From: Tritrichomonas musculus
Taxonomy: Eukaryota > Parabasalia > Tritrichomonadida > Tritrichomonadidae
Assembly: GCA_039105265.1 (NCBI GenBank)
Contig: JAPFFF010000009.1
Coordinates: 2,852,001-2,916,000, forward strand
Reading direction: 5' to 3'
Length of the DNA: 64,000 nucleotides
This document shows positions 1 to 10,012 of the stretch, piece by piece. The translations under genes were made by a program, and so were the position numbers. The stretch's first letter is position 1, and every line of letters starts with the position of its first letter. Under the pieces are notes generated by a model. It made no database searches. It was not told the DNA's origin and was given only the letters and a program-made list of their open reading frames with translations.

Positions 1-245
1 AAAAATAATGAATCAAATGATTTGAAATATAAATATAATAACATTTATACCGAACTAATTAGACACAACATTTCATTGAAAACATGTATTTAAAGACTAA
101 TAAATGATATTTGAAATATATGTTGTTTCATTATTGACAGGTTTATTTTTAGTGAAGATTGTTGAAGTATCTTTAATGATGCCTGGCAAAGAACCAGGAC
201 TCAGTGAGGAGATAAGAACAAAAATGTATTCATGAAGAGCTTTAA

Positions 246-1163
246 TTGAATCAAAAAGATAAAATGAAACGTTTCATGAAACCCACTCAATTTAATTATA
301 AAGAGATTTTATTCTCTAATAGCTCAGATTATGATGATGACCAAATGAGTTTTGCATTTGAATATGAATCATTCAAGCCAACAGTTAATGAAAAGACATT
401 TAATATTGATGATGAGATGAACAAAGCTTATCAACGCAATGAATCAAAAGTAAAGAGTGAAGCAATCAGACCAATCGCAAACGGAATCTATGCCCATTAT
501 AATTCATTGAATATTCTTTGTGGTAATCAAGGACGAGGTAAATCACATATAATGATATGTGATGTTATTCAAATGTCTTGATTAAAGAATGCAGGCTTTC
601 ATTTAATTGTTTATGTATATTGAAACTGTACAATTAATGATATAACATTTGAGAGTCAACTCGATTTGATACAACTACCGATAAAAGTTGTTAGTGATTC
701 AAATGCTGAAGAGTATCTAAAGCAACTTGATTTGTATAAGGAATTGTATGACAAGTATTCGTCAACTCCAAAAATAACAATCAATGAAAAGAAGTTAAAT
801 GATATGTTTGAGTTTCTTCATATCAATAAGCTAGGGAAACCAAATAAACCGTTAAATACAATCATTCTTTGTGAAGACTTTTTGAAATCAAAGTTGATTA
901 AATCATCTTATTTTATCAATTATATTTCACAACTCAGACATAAACACTCAATCGTTTTTGTTTGCATTCAATTCTTCAAAGCACTCACAACTGATTGGAA
1001 ATCAAATTGTACTTCATTCTTTATCTTCAACGGTTTTAGTCGTCAACAACTTCAATATATCTATCATCAAGGGCCTTTCCTAATTGAGTTTGAATATATT
1101 CAATTAACTGGAAATCAATTTATTTTATTAAATGCACGCAGCCAATCAATTGAATTTCATTAA
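246..1163 (+). pseudogene. A32-like genome-packaging ATPase fossil (Polinton part)
   Basis: The translated remnants show an acidic N-terminal part, a P-loop reading GNQGRGKSH and, further on, a Walker B-like strand (ILCED) followed by an arginine-containing helix and a hydrophobic strand. This is the order seen in FtsK/HerA-superfamily packaging ATPases of Polintons and large DNA viruses. The gene is not intact. Family assignment rests on the motif order and on the known abundance of this gene in trichomonad Mavericks. Confidence 0.6.
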
Positions 1164-1620
1164 TCTAATACAATTTGTTGTTGAACACCTACAAACAGTA
1201 TGGGTGTACTGATATTATATTTTTGTCTCATTTGTTCAATAAGTTCTTTTGTTTTCTTATCTGTTGCCTTTCTGATACTGTAATTATAATATTTGTATTC
1301 TTTAAATGTTTGTTCTTCATTTGAACCTTCAACAAAGAATTCGATGGACGTCGTCGATATCCTTCTTCTAACATTTGATGTTAATGTTATATATTCGAGA
1401 CCGAGTTCAACAATCTTGTCATGATAGAATCGTTTGAATTCATTATCTTTGTTCTTCAATGATATGTACATCACTTTAGATTTATATACAGCTTTTCCCT
1501 AAGGTATTGGATATCTATCACACAGAATTGAGAGATCACATTGTTTAAACTTCTCTGATTCATCCAACAAATCAATAAGTGAATTGATATAATCATAAAC
1601 TTTTGGAGTACTTGTCATAT
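1160..1620 (-). pseudogene. Unknown Polinton-associated frame, fossil
   Basis: Minus-strand coding-like sequence converges on the ATPase remnant and abuts its end. The readable part is rich in Lys, Tyr and Glu with no motif I recognise. It is placed with the element because of its tight packing and similar state of decay. It is not intact and I assign no function. Confidence 0.4.
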
Positions 1621-1692
1621 ATTTAGAGTGAAATTAAAAAGCAAAAAATAAAAATAAAGTTCATCAACTTGAGAATGAATTAAATGAATTGT

Positions 1693-1899
1693 CTAATAAA
1701 TAAGTTCTTCAAGTTCAGCAATTAATTGTTCAGGTCCGTTGAATTTCTTTAGTTGTTCAATAAAGTGATATATCTCTTTAATTACTCCGTCAACGACATC
1801 ATCATTATCATAAAGGTATTTTAATGCTGGTCGCCAACCTTTTAGCTTTTTGTTGATTCTATTAATGAGCTCGCTTAATTGTTCGGCTTGGTTTGACAT
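1693..1899 (-). CDS. Small hypothetical protein (68 aa), possibly element-borne
   Basis: A 68-residue frame starts MSNQAEQLSEL and is helical and charged throughout (SELINRINKKL near the start, EQLIAELEELIY at the end), suggesting a short coiled-coil or helical hairpin. No family is recognised. It sits between the Polinton-type remnants and the minisatellite region, so it may be an element gene or an unrelated small gene. Coding status is uncertain because of its short length, although its composition is unlike a random AT-rich frame. Confidence 0.35.
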   Translation of the reverse strand: MSNQAEQLSELINRINKKLKGWRPALKYLYDNDDVVDGVIKEIYHFIEQLKKFNGPEQLIAELEELIY

Positions 1900-2140
1900 T
1901 TTATAAATTGCTGATAAAAAAATAAAAAAATTTTGAAAGTTCGATTTTTCGTTGTTGTTATTTTTGTGAGTTCGTCAATTTATTCAAAATTTGTCTATGC
2001 CATTTTGTGAAAGTTTCGAAGGCTAATTTTGAAAAAGTGGTGATTTTTTGAGTCATGGCGCCGATGATAGAGGTATGTAAACCCTATGACGAGGAGGTCA
2101 TTTTTTATCCCCTGTCGAAACGCCCCTCCTTACTCTCTTT

Positions 2141-2210
2141 GGTTTGAACTTCTTCTTCTTAATTTGAACTTCTTCTTATTCATTTGAACTTCTTCTTCTT
2201 GGTTTGAACT
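2141..2210. repeat. 20-bp tandem repeat, about 3.5 copies
   Basis: Three copies of a 20-bp unit, NNTTTGAACTTCTTCTTNTT, run from 2141 to 2200, with a half copy to 2210. The first two bases and one internal base vary between copies. It abuts the 34-bp array immediately downstream. Confidence 0.8.
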
Positions 2211-2214
2211 TTTT

Positions 2215-2350
2215 AATTCTTTGAACACCGTCGTCATTTGAGTCCCGTAATTCTTTGAGCACCGTCGTCATTCGAGTCCCGTAATTCTTTGAGCATCGTC
2301 GTCATTCGAGTCCCATAATTCTTTAAGCATCGTCGTCATTCGAGTGTCGG
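2215..2350. repeat. 34-bp tandem repeat, 4 copies
   Basis: Four head-to-tail 34-bp units start at 2215, 2249, 2283 and 2317. Each begins AATTCTTTGAGCA and contains CCGTCGTCATTCGAGTCCCG or a near variant. The units differ at a few positions only, and the repeat is clearly richer in G+C than its surroundings. It lies just outside the Polinton-type remnant. Confidence 0.9.
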
Positions 2351-2659
2351 AAGCATTCATTCATTCATTACTCAAAAAAATAAATTAAAATTAAAGTTTT
2401 TGCAAAATAAAGCTCCCAAAAAAACTCACAAAAAGTTGAAAATTTTTTCACAATTCTTATCAAAAAGTTTCCTCAGAAAAAGTGGCATATTATCAAACCA
2501 TTTTCGTTTTTTTTTTTTAAAAAGTAAGATAAAAACAAACAAAAACACTTTAAATAAATCCTACCAACAAATAATATAGTTTCATGAAAAGAAAATCCAT
2601 TGAATTTCCTTAATTTGTGATAAAAACAAAAAATGAATAAAAAACATTTGTGAATCAGA

Positions 2660-3355
2660 TCAATCGTCATCATCATCATTTTCATCAATAAGACCAAACA
2701 ATGCTTGGCCTTGTTTCAATATTTCTTCATGGTTTGATTTTAATTTTTGAAGTGTTTCCTCAAAATCACCAGTGTAAAAATTCTTATCTATTTTTGTAGG
2801 TATTTGAAGGTCAATTGGATTTGTGGGTTTTGGAACAAATTGGATACCATAATGAGCACATAATTGATTTAAAACTTCAATTGGTGGACACGGATACTCT
2901 GCCATCCATCCGGCATTAATAAGATCTGCTGCAATTGGTGAATACATTTTTACTTTTTCTCTAATTGAACGTGGAATAAGCTTCCCATCAATTAGGTTTA
3001 AATGCTCTCCAATCACTAACAATAGTGAGAGTTTATAATTTGGATGCTTTGATACCGGCGTATCAATTAAAGATATAACATCGACTGAACGTAGAACCTT
3101 AAAATTTCTTAAACTTGAAATGTGTGATTGGTTCGCGATAAAATATTTCAATTTTTTGTGAGGTGATAGTCCATCGATTGATTCGAGAGGTGTTTTGCTA
3201 ATATCTAGATATTTCATAATAGATAATGGTTTTGCTAATTCAGGTCTGCTAAACACGGTTAAATCAATACGCGACTCACCAGAAAGAAGCATTTTCCCTT
3301 GCGTTTTAAGAAAATACATTCGACTATCTATCCATGATGGGAGCGGTTTATTCAT
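2660..3355 (-). CDS. Short leucine-rich-repeat protein
   Basis: This 231-residue protein has irregular LRR-like segments in its first half (MKYLDISKTPLESIDGL, then LKYFIANQSHISSLRNFKVL), a capping segment ending HLNLIDGKLIPRSIREKV, and a helical C-terminal part that ends in an acidic DENDDDDDD-type tail. The cap resembles the end of SDS22/U2A'-type LRR domains, where a conserved Asp-Gly-Lys follows the last strand. This points to a protein-protein interaction role. The specific partner is unknown. The downstream neighbour on the same strand is the Polinton fossil, and upstream is eIF4E in the same orientation, about 700 bp away. The first ATG of the frame is taken as the start; a second Met at residue 13 is possible but would remove part of the fold. 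Confidence 0.7.
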   Translation of the reverse strand: MNKPLPSWIDSRMYFLKTQGKMLLSGESRIDLTVFSRPELAKPLSIMKYLDISKTPLESIDGLSPHKKLKYFIANQSHISSLRNFKVLRSVDVISLIDTPVSKHPNYKLSLLLVIGEHLNLIDGKLIPRSIREKVKMYSPIAADLINAGWMAEYPCPPIEVLNQLCAHYGIQFVPKPTNPIDLQIPTKIDKNFYTGDFEETLQKLKSNHEEILKQGQALFGLIDENDDDDD

Positions 3356-4068
3356 CTTTCTCGAAACGCCTGCACGTTTAGCCTGTCACTTTTTTTTGAC
3401 CATTATTTTTTTCAATTTTCTTTATTCTTTTAATGTCAAAAATTGTATTCATTTAAAAGTTAAAATAAAATAAACATCTATATTAGGGCATTTTTTTGTT
3501 TTCAATATTTTGAAAAAAAAAAATATTATTTCAATAATTCTTAAAAAGTAATCAATTTTTTTTTATTTCAATCAAATGATCAATTTTATATAACTTTTTT
3601 TATTTTGATGAAATAATATAATTTACTAATTTTGAAAGAATTGATCTTTTAAATTATGATCTAATTAATTTTTAAGATAAAATAAATTTATCTTTCATTG
3701 ATATGATTTTTTCTTCTTAATTTTCATTCAAATTATATAGAAAAGCATTTATATCAAATATTATTGAAAAAGTTACATTTAGCGGTTTGAAATCAATATT
3801 TGTATTAACAAGAGACCAATTATACTATCAAATTATAAAGTGATTCTTTTTTGACAATTTTAAAAGAGTCAAATTTACCATTTTTGATCATATATATCAA
3901 AAAGATTTTTTCAAATTCATTTTTGAATCATTTCTCTATCCATATGTTTAAAAGAGAAAATTCAAAAATATTTAAATGTTTTCGGAGAAATTTTTAATAT
4001 TCAGGCTAAAAATCAATAATACATAGTAATTATAAGTATATATATAATAAAATAACAGAATACATCAA
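3356..4068. other. AT-rich intergenic region
   Basis: About 710 bp of very AT-rich sequence with many T and A homopolymers between two minus-strand genes. I see no gene, RNA or clear repeat. It should contain the promoter of the LRR gene and the 3' end of eIF4E. Confidence 0.6.
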
Positions 4069-4644
4069 TCAATCTTCGTTTTGTAATATTTCTGATATTC
4101 TTGCAGGATTAATACCAGTTATAGTTTCCATTTTAGTCCTCACTTCCTCTAAATTTTCAAAAGTTCTTGATACCCATATATTTATTTTCCATGAAAAAGG
4201 CTTTGAATAATATTCAACACCAAGAATTGAGAGATTAAGAGCAGAATTATCTTCAAGAACATCTTGAACTAAATCAATCCACTTAGCTGCTATTTCATTT
4301 GGTTGAATTTGATCTTTTTCTATTTCAACAGAAACAATGTGTCCATTAGAAACAGTCTCATCTTCCCATAATGGCTTTGCAAATGATCTAAAAACATAGT
4401 ATCGACATCCTCTCATTAACTTTGAAGGATGTTCAACAGAATTGAGAAGTCTGAGGAAATCTTCAATTGAATCAAATGAATGCAAAGGATGTAAATGAAC
4501 ACTCCATTCTGATGCGTTTCCTGATCTATTTGGTATTAAATACCAAAATACCCATGAACCAGATGGATTATAATCACCTTCATGATCTTCTGGAGGTGGG
4601 ATTGGGACAATTGGTTCTGTCATATTAAAGATTAATTGATTCAA
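4069..4644 (-). CDS. eIF4E: Translation initiation factor eIF4E (cap-binding)
   Basis: This 191-residue protein has the eIF4E fold pattern. It includes the first cap-region Trp segment (GSWVFWYLIP), a dorsal-face helix (SFDSIEDFLRLLNSVEHPSKL), a glycine-tyrosine strand (RGCRYYVFRSFAKPLWED) matching the family's FK-x-IxPxWED block, and a second helical half with a basic region (ISEILQNED at the end). It should bind the mRNA cap and recruit eIF4G. A strong candidate partner with a 4E-binding motif lies in the same window at 47976-50042. The start is uncertain: the frame opens at 4644, but an ATG at 4623 gives a more natural N-terminus, MTEPIVPIPP. Trichomonads encode several eIF4E-like proteins, so which paralogue this is cannot be told. 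Confidence 0.85.
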   Translation of the reverse strand: MNQLIFNMTEPIVPIPPPEDHEGDYNPSGSWVFWYLIPNRSGNASEWSVHLHPLHSFDSIEDFLRLLNSVEHPSKLMRGCRYYVFRSFAKPLWEDETVSNGHIVSVEIEKDQIQPNEIAAKWIDLVQDVLEDNSALNLSILGVEYYSKPFSWKINIWVSRTFENLEEVRTKMETITGINPARISEILQNED

Positions 4645-5224
4645 TGAAATGAATTTGTGATGGCTCTGAAATCGTATTTTTTTTGCATTGAAATGTTAAA
4701 CGCGGCATTGAAAAAATTAAATTCAGCATTTAAAAGTTTATGGTGTTTTTTTTGAATATTTTCTGTGAGAATTAAATCTTTTATCTTATAAAACGAATTA
4801 TTAAATCTAACAAAAATGTCCTAATATGCACATTTAGCGTGCTGCTATATATGAATTATATGCTTCATAAGCTAAAATTCATACTATCAATAAATCTTTC
4901 GAAAAATATATCCATTATATTGAAACAATTGGCAATCAAATTTAATACAATACGTGATCATTCTTAACATTTTCATGCATTTACTTCTTCAAAGTCAAAA
5001 AAAGATTTTTATATTTTTTTTTTTTATCTCCTTAGTTTTAATAATGGGAAAAGAAATAAAAAAATTGGGTTAGATTTGGAGCAATTTATATCAAATAAAA
5101 TCCTGAAAAAGTATGAATTTTTTAATTCATAAAGAAATGGAAAATTTCTGAAATACTACATCAAAATTCAGATATTTTATCTTTTTCAATAATTGGTCTT
5201 AAGACCATTAATTGAAATATTTCA
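4645..5224. other. Divergent intergenic region
   Basis: About 580 bp between the divergent eIF4E and CHD-type genes. It is AT-rich with T runs and no gene that I can support. It should hold both promoters. I found no clear trichomonad initiator consensus. Confidence 0.5.
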
Positions 5225-8200
5225 ATGGATATATTATGTTTTCAAAATTTAAATAAACGGAATATGAGCTCTGAAGAATATGAATATGTTGAAGTAGAAG
5301 AAGAAGAGGATGAAGAAGATGTCTCTGATTCTTCTGATGAACAACCTAAACAATCAAATTCAAACTCATCTTCTTCAAAATCATCATCCTCAAAATCTTC
5401 TAAATCAAATTCATCAAAAACAAAATCATCATCTTCAAAATCATCTAAATCAGAGTCATCGAAAGCAAAATCATCCAAAACAAATTCAAAAAAGTCTAGC
5501 AAGAAAAATGTTTTACAATCAGATGACGATTATTCTAGTTCAGATGACGAATACGAAATCGAAAAAATCATTGGAATCAATTCAAATAATTTTACCAATT
5601 TATCGAAATTAAAATATTACATTAAACCAAAAGATGATTCATATATTCATTGCAGATGGATAACTTATTCAGAACTCATTAAAAATCCAAAAGGGCAAAC
5701 TATTTTGCCAACTTTCGAAAGGCGTTACAGAAATACAGCTTTTCGTAAGTGCAATGTTGTCAAAGATTTATATTTACCCGAATTCCAAAAATTTGATTCA
5801 AAATGGCTGCAACCGGAATCAATAATTGGTATTTTACCCAAACAATCAAAAAATGACCAAGATCAATATTTCATTAAATGGAAAAATCAACCATATTCAG
5901 AAAGTACATGGGAATTTGAGAAAACTGTAAAATGTTCAGATTTAGTACGTAAATACAGACAAAGATTAAAAAGGGGAATTCAATATAAAAAACAAATCAC
6001 GCCAAAGTTCGAAGAAGTTGAATTTAAACCATATTCAAAGTCCCCACCATATAAAAATGGCCATACTCTTTCAGATTATCAAGTTAATGGTCTTAATTGG
6101 CTCCGTCAAAATTATAGATTAAAAAGAAATAATATTCTAGCAGATGAAATGGGTTTAGGCAAAACTATACAAGCATTATCATTACTTATGGACCTTTACA
6201 AAAACTGCAATATTCCAGGACCTTTTTTAGTTATTACTCCCTTATCAACAATAGAAAACTGGATGAGAGAAATCAAAGAATGGACAGATTTTGAAACTGT
6301 TGCTTTTTATGGTCCACACGAAGATCGAGAAATTTTAACAAAGCACTGTATATTCCATCCAACCGATAAAAGCAAAGTCATTTTTAATATTCTTGTTGTT
6401 CCATTTAATATTGTCACTCTTGTGTTATCAACACTCCAAAAAATTTATTTTCATTACTTAATTGTAGACGAAGCTCATCGATTGAAAAACTTTGATTCGA
6501 AAGCTTATAAGGAAATCAGCTCACTCCACTTTGATCATTGCACTTTTTTAACCGGTACTCCAGTTCAAAATGATATGTCTGAACTTTGGGCCCTTTTACA
6601 CTTTTTAGACAAGAAAACATTCCCCACTTTTGCTGAATTCCAAAAAAAGTTTGGTGAAACTGTCACAGCTGGCCATATTGAAGACATCCAAAAAGCAATT
6701 CAACCCTATATTTTGAGAAGGAAAAAGGCTGATGTTAACATTGAAATAGGCCAAAAAGAAGAAATTATTGTAGAAGTTGAACTAACTCGTTTTCAACGTG
6801 ATATGTATCGTTCTATTCTTCAAGAGAATAAAAGTGCCCTTATTCATGAAAATCCTAGTATTTCATTGACTAACATTGCAATGCAATTGCGAAAAATTTG
6901 CAATCACCCCTATACCATCAAAACAATGGAAGATATTGGAAATAAACAATACAAAATTAGGCACAGTATCCCATTGGATGCTGAACTTAGCGAACCTCAG
7001 ATAGCTGGATCAATTGTTGAAGCGTCAGGAAAGATGATCTTTCTTGATAAATTACTGCCAACTCTAGAAGGCCACAGAATTCTAATTTTTTCACAAATGA
7101 CTTCCATTCTAGACATTATCGAAGATTATTGTTACTACAAAAAATATAATTATGAAAGAATTGATGGAAGTGTTATTGGAACTGAAAGACAAGAGCGTAT
7201 TGACCGTTTTATGCATGACAAAGATTCCTTCATTTTCCTCCTATCAACAAAAGCTGGCGGCTTAGGTATAAATTTGACCATTGCCGATACAGTCATTATA
7301 TACGACTCTGACTGGAACCCCCAAAACGATATCCAAGCCCAAAGTCGATGTCATCGAATTGGCCAAACAATGGATGTCAATGTTTATCGTCTTGTTACAC
7401 GTGGCACATATGAAGATGAAATGTTTAAACGAGCATCAAAGAAACTTGGATTAGATACAGCCATTCTTGATGCCAAAGTTTCTGAATTTACTGAAGAAGA
7501 AATGGAAGCCATTCTTCAAAAGGGAGCACTTTTCCTTCTAGATGATAATGACAATGAAATTGACAAATTTGAGAATGAAGATATCACACAAATTCTTGAA
7601 AGAAGATCTAAAAAGCCTCTTGCAATAATGGGGAACTCAATGTTTAGTCGAGTTGTCATATCAAAATCACTTGAATTTCAGGGTGAATCTGAAGACGGCA
7701 TTGAAACCACAGATGACAATGAGAAAAGCAACAAAGGAAATTTGACAGATAATTCTGTTGATTCAAACAGCACTGATGCTGAAAATAGTAATACTAATGA
7801 ATCAGATGATCTTGGAGGTCGGAATATTTGGCAAGAATTGTTTCCTGATATTGATGAAGATGACATTGATAGAGAAAGGAAACAAAGGAAACAGAAAGAT
7901 GAAATTTGGACTAAAGAAGCTGCAATTGATACTGTTGATAAATGTATCAAATTCGGCTGGGTTGGCTTAATTAATGATGATGCAAATCCTCTAACTAAAG
8001 TTTATACAAAAACACTTGCTTGGTGTGCCTACACTACTTTTGGAAGAAAACAAAAACACAAATATTTAATGAACAGATTAATTGGCCTTTCTCCTAATGA
8101 AGAAATTGCATCTTATCTTGCTGCCTATCCTTTCTCTGACACAAAATGGATTATAAGCAACAGAAATCTTTTTGAATCTTTTCTAGACGCTTTAAATGAA

Positions 8201-9469
8201 ATGCTCAACATAACTCGCTGTATTACATTTCTATCTGTTAATGATCTAACTTTCATCATTCCACTTCGAATACAAAAAACACCGCCAAAACCACAGCAAA
8301 CTGATCAAAAAGATGAAAATGCCAATACTAATGAAAAAGATAATACTAATGAAAATAATAATTCAAATGAAAATAACGATACTAATAAAAACGATAATTC
8401 AAATGAAAATAATAGTAATAATGATGGCGATAACATTATTTGTAATGATGACGAGCTGCCAATGTGGTGGTCGCCAATTGACGATTACTCATTACTTCTT
8501 GGGTTTTATAGATATGGCTTTGAAGATTATGAATCGATGCTAACCAATAAATATATGTCCTTTAAATGGAGAGTTGATGTTTGTGGAAATGCAATCGCAC
8601 CTTCATCAACAGCAATTCTCAGGAGGAAGAACGGAATAATCAGCTTTTTGAAAGAACGATTTTCCGAAGATTTTCTAGAAGATCTCGGCGAACTTTGCTC
8701 ACTCCAGCGCTGGATGCATCGCCAACAAAAGTTTATAAGAGAGATTCCAATCGATGGCACCTACATCAAACGAATCTACATTGCCCTTCAACACTATGGC
8801 ATTGAATACAATACAAATACAATGCAAATTGATTTTGCCAAACTACAAGATCACTCAAATCTAGAATTCATGAATTCAGAATTCTTTGCATTGCATGCTT
8901 CACTTGTGTTCAAAACACTCATAAGTGCCAGACCCATATTAGGACTTAAACTTTCCCGTCAATTGTATGACTTGAGCAAATCAAATCTTGATATTCAAGT
9001 TAAAAACAGAATGGCTGGAAAAATGCACTTTGTCGATCTTTCAACAATTGATAAATCATTAATTGAAGAAACAGCTGATATGGTCATCTTGTTCATCAAG
9101 CTAAGAGCACTTCTTCCCCAGTTTGATAGTTTGAGTGAGAATAAACTCAATATGACTAAAGAGCAAGTATGGAAAGAAGCACCTTCTTGGTGGATACATG
9201 GCGTTGATGACATTAAGTTGGCAAAAGTGATTGCAAAAAGAGGAATTGGATCAGTTGTTGAAGTGGCAATTGACCATGACTCGCCTTTTCACAAAAGGAT
9301 TCATCCTGTAAATCCACAAGCGTTGATTCTAACTGAAAAAATGATGATGAACCAATTTTGTTCAATGGTCCAGATTGATGAAAATAGATGCTTGTCAAAT
9401 GATATTTTGAAAGAGAGATTGGCCTTTTATGCTCAGTTCCTTGAGTATCTTGTTGGAAATGCAAATTAA
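5225..9469 (+). CDS. CHD-type chromatin-remodelling ATPase
   Basis: A 1,414-residue SNF2-family remodeller. The N-terminus is acidic (EEEEDEED) and then Ser/Lys-rich. Two chromodomains follow: one around 110-160 (SYIHCRW) and one around 197-240 (YFIKWKNQPYSESTWE). The ATPase motor has motif I DEMGLGKT with Lys313, a DEAH box at 415-418, and motif VI SRCHRIGQ at 707-714, followed by a bridge typical of CHD1 (KKLGLDTAIL). The C-terminal half has an Asn-rich spacer near 1030-1070 and a conserved Trp/Tyr segment from about 1081 that may be the start of a SANT-SLIDE-like DNA-binding region. It should slide or space nucleosomes in the nucleus using ATP. An in-frame ATG at 5264, before SSEEYEYVEV, is an equally plausible start. 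No PHD fingers are seen, which favours CHD1-like over CHD3/4-like. Confidence 0.92.
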   Translation: MDILCFQNLNKRNMSSEEYEYVEVEEEEDEEDVSDSSDEQPKQSNSNSSSSKSSSSKSSKSNSSKTKSSSSKSSKSESSKAKSSKTNSKKSSKKNVLQSDDDYSSSDDEYEIEKIIGINSNNFTNLSKLKYYIKPKDDSYIHCRWITYSELIKNPKGQTILPTFERRYRNTAFRKCNVVKDLYLPEFQKFDSKWLQPESIIGILPKQSKNDQDQYFIKWKNQPYSESTWEFEKTVKCSDLVRKYRQRLKRGIQYKKQITPKFEEVEFKPYSKSPPYKNGHTLSDYQVNGLNWLRQNYRLKRNNILADEMGLGKTIQALSLLMDLYKNCNIPGPFLVITPLSTIENWMREIKEWTDFETVAFYGPHEDREILTKHCIFHPTDKSKVIFNILVVPFNIVTLVLSTLQKIYFHYLIVDEAHRLKNFDSKAYKEISSLHFDHCTFLTGTPVQNDMSELWALLHFLDKKTFPTFAEFQKKFGETVTAGHIEDIQKAIQPYILRRKKADVNIEIGQKEEIIVEVELTRFQRDMYRSILQENKSALIHENPSISLTNIAMQLRKICNHPYTIKTMEDIGNKQYKIRHSIPLDAELSEPQIAGSIVEASGKMIFLDKLLPTLEGHRILIFSQMTSILDIIEDYCYYKKYNYERIDGSVIGTERQERIDRFMHDKDSFIFLLSTKAGGLGINLTIADTVIIYDSDWNPQNDIQAQSRCHRIGQTMDVNVYRLVTRGTYEDEMFKRASKKLGLDTAILDAKVSEFTEEEMEAILQKGALFLLDDNDNEIDKFENEDITQILERRSKKPLAIMGNSMFSRVVISKSLEFQGESEDGIETTDDNEKSNKGNLTDNSVDSNSTDAENSNTNESDDLGGRNIWQELFPDIDEDDIDRERKQRKQKDEIWTKEAAIDTVDKCIKFGWVGLINDDANPLTKVYTKTLAWCAYTTFGRKQKHKYLMNRLIGLSPNEEIASYLAAYPFSDTKWIISNRNLFESFLDALNEMLNITRCITFLSVNDLTFIIPLRIQKTPPKPQQTDQKDENANTNEKDNTNENNNSNENNDTNKNDNSNENNSNNDGDNIICNDDELPMWWSPIDDYSLLLGFYRYGFEDYESMLTNKYMSFKWRVDVCGNAIAPSSTAILRRKNGIISFLKERFSEDFLEDLGELCSLQRWMHRQQKFIREIPIDGTYIKRIYIALQHYGIEYNTNTMQIDFAKLQDHSNLEFMNSEFFALHASLVFKTLISARPILGLKLSRQLYDLSKSNLDIQVKNRMAGKMHFVDLSTIDKSLIEETADMVILFIKLRALLPQFDSLSENKLNMTKEQVWKEAPSWWIHGVDDIKLAKVIAKRGIGSVVEVAIDHDSPFHKRIHPVNPQALILTEKMMMNQFCSMVQIDENRCLSNDILKERLAFYAQFLEYLVGNAN

Positions 9470-10012
9470 ATGATTATTTTTTTATGTTTTATGTTAGAAA
9501 TTTAATAAAGAATATATCTATTGATTTTCTTTTTAAATGATTTTGAAGGAACTTTCATTGTTATCATCAAAGATATACCTTATAGTCGCGAAAATTCGAT
9601 CATATTGGTAAATTTAAAAATAAAATTCTTTTATTTCCTCCTTAATTCAGATACCAATTTAAATTTATTTATTCATTTTTTTTTCCCCTATTTTTATAAA
9701 AATAAATATGCAAAAGAAGAAATATGCAAAAAAACGATTGCATTCAAATCAATAGAATTCTATTCAATGAAAATCAAAATAAAATATTGAAATAATTCTA
9801 ATCAATCAAGAAAAAATTCAGAAGATAATTGAATAAAAACAACTTTTTCACAATAATCGATTGAATTTGTTAATTCTATTATATATATATATATATATCT
9901 TTTTTTTGGTCTATTTTAGTTTTAAATACGTAAAAACAATTTTTTAATTTTGATAAGAGTCAGTTTAAAAATTCATGAATATGAAGTGATCATATTTTTT
10001 TTCTTATTTACA
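9470..10012. other. Intergenic region with TA microsatellite
   Basis: About 540 bp of AT-rich sequence between two plus-strand genes, including an alternating TA run at about 9880-9898. An 89-codon open frame inside it has the Phe/Ile/Lys composition of random AT-rich DNA and is not called. Confidence 0.6.

Larger units (their letters stand above)
1..1900. mobile_element. Fossil Polinton/Maverick-type element, partial
   Basis: This stretch holds remnants of a large virus-like DNA element of the Polinton/Maverick kind, which are abundant in trichomonad genomes. The supporting part is an A32-like packaging-ATPase frame on the plus strand. Two smaller minus-strand frames of unknown function follow it. 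The element is broken, with at least a few breaks across its frames, and it runs off the left edge, so its full extent and left terminal repeat cannot be seen. No capsid, polymerase-B or integrase part is visible here. The frames are still easy to read, which suggests moderate rather than great age. The right boundary near 1900-2350 is my inference. Confidence 0.6.
1900..2659. other. Intergenic region with two minisatellites
   Basis: There is no supportable gene here. The region holds a locally less AT-rich block around 2030-2130, the 20-bp and 34-bp tandem repeats listed separately, a short ATTC run near 2355-2368, and AT-rich sequence with poly-T up to the 3' end of the next minus-strand gene. 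Confidence 0.6.

Noticed and set aside
2473-2697. A 74-codon minus-strand frame at the end of the LRR gene
   Set aside because: Most of it is hydrophobic Phe/Leu/Met low complexity in 3' untranslated sequence and it overlaps the true stop region.
5242-5502. Acidic 86-codon minus-strand frame at the start of the CHD gene
   Set aside because: It is the reverse of the Ser/Lys-rich repeats (TCATCA, AAATCA) of the CHD N-terminus and gives only Asp/Glu/Phe low complexity.
9521-9790. An 89-codon frame downstream of the CHD gene
   Set aside because: Composition is what random AT-rich sequence gives (Phe, Ile, Lys, Asn), with no motif.
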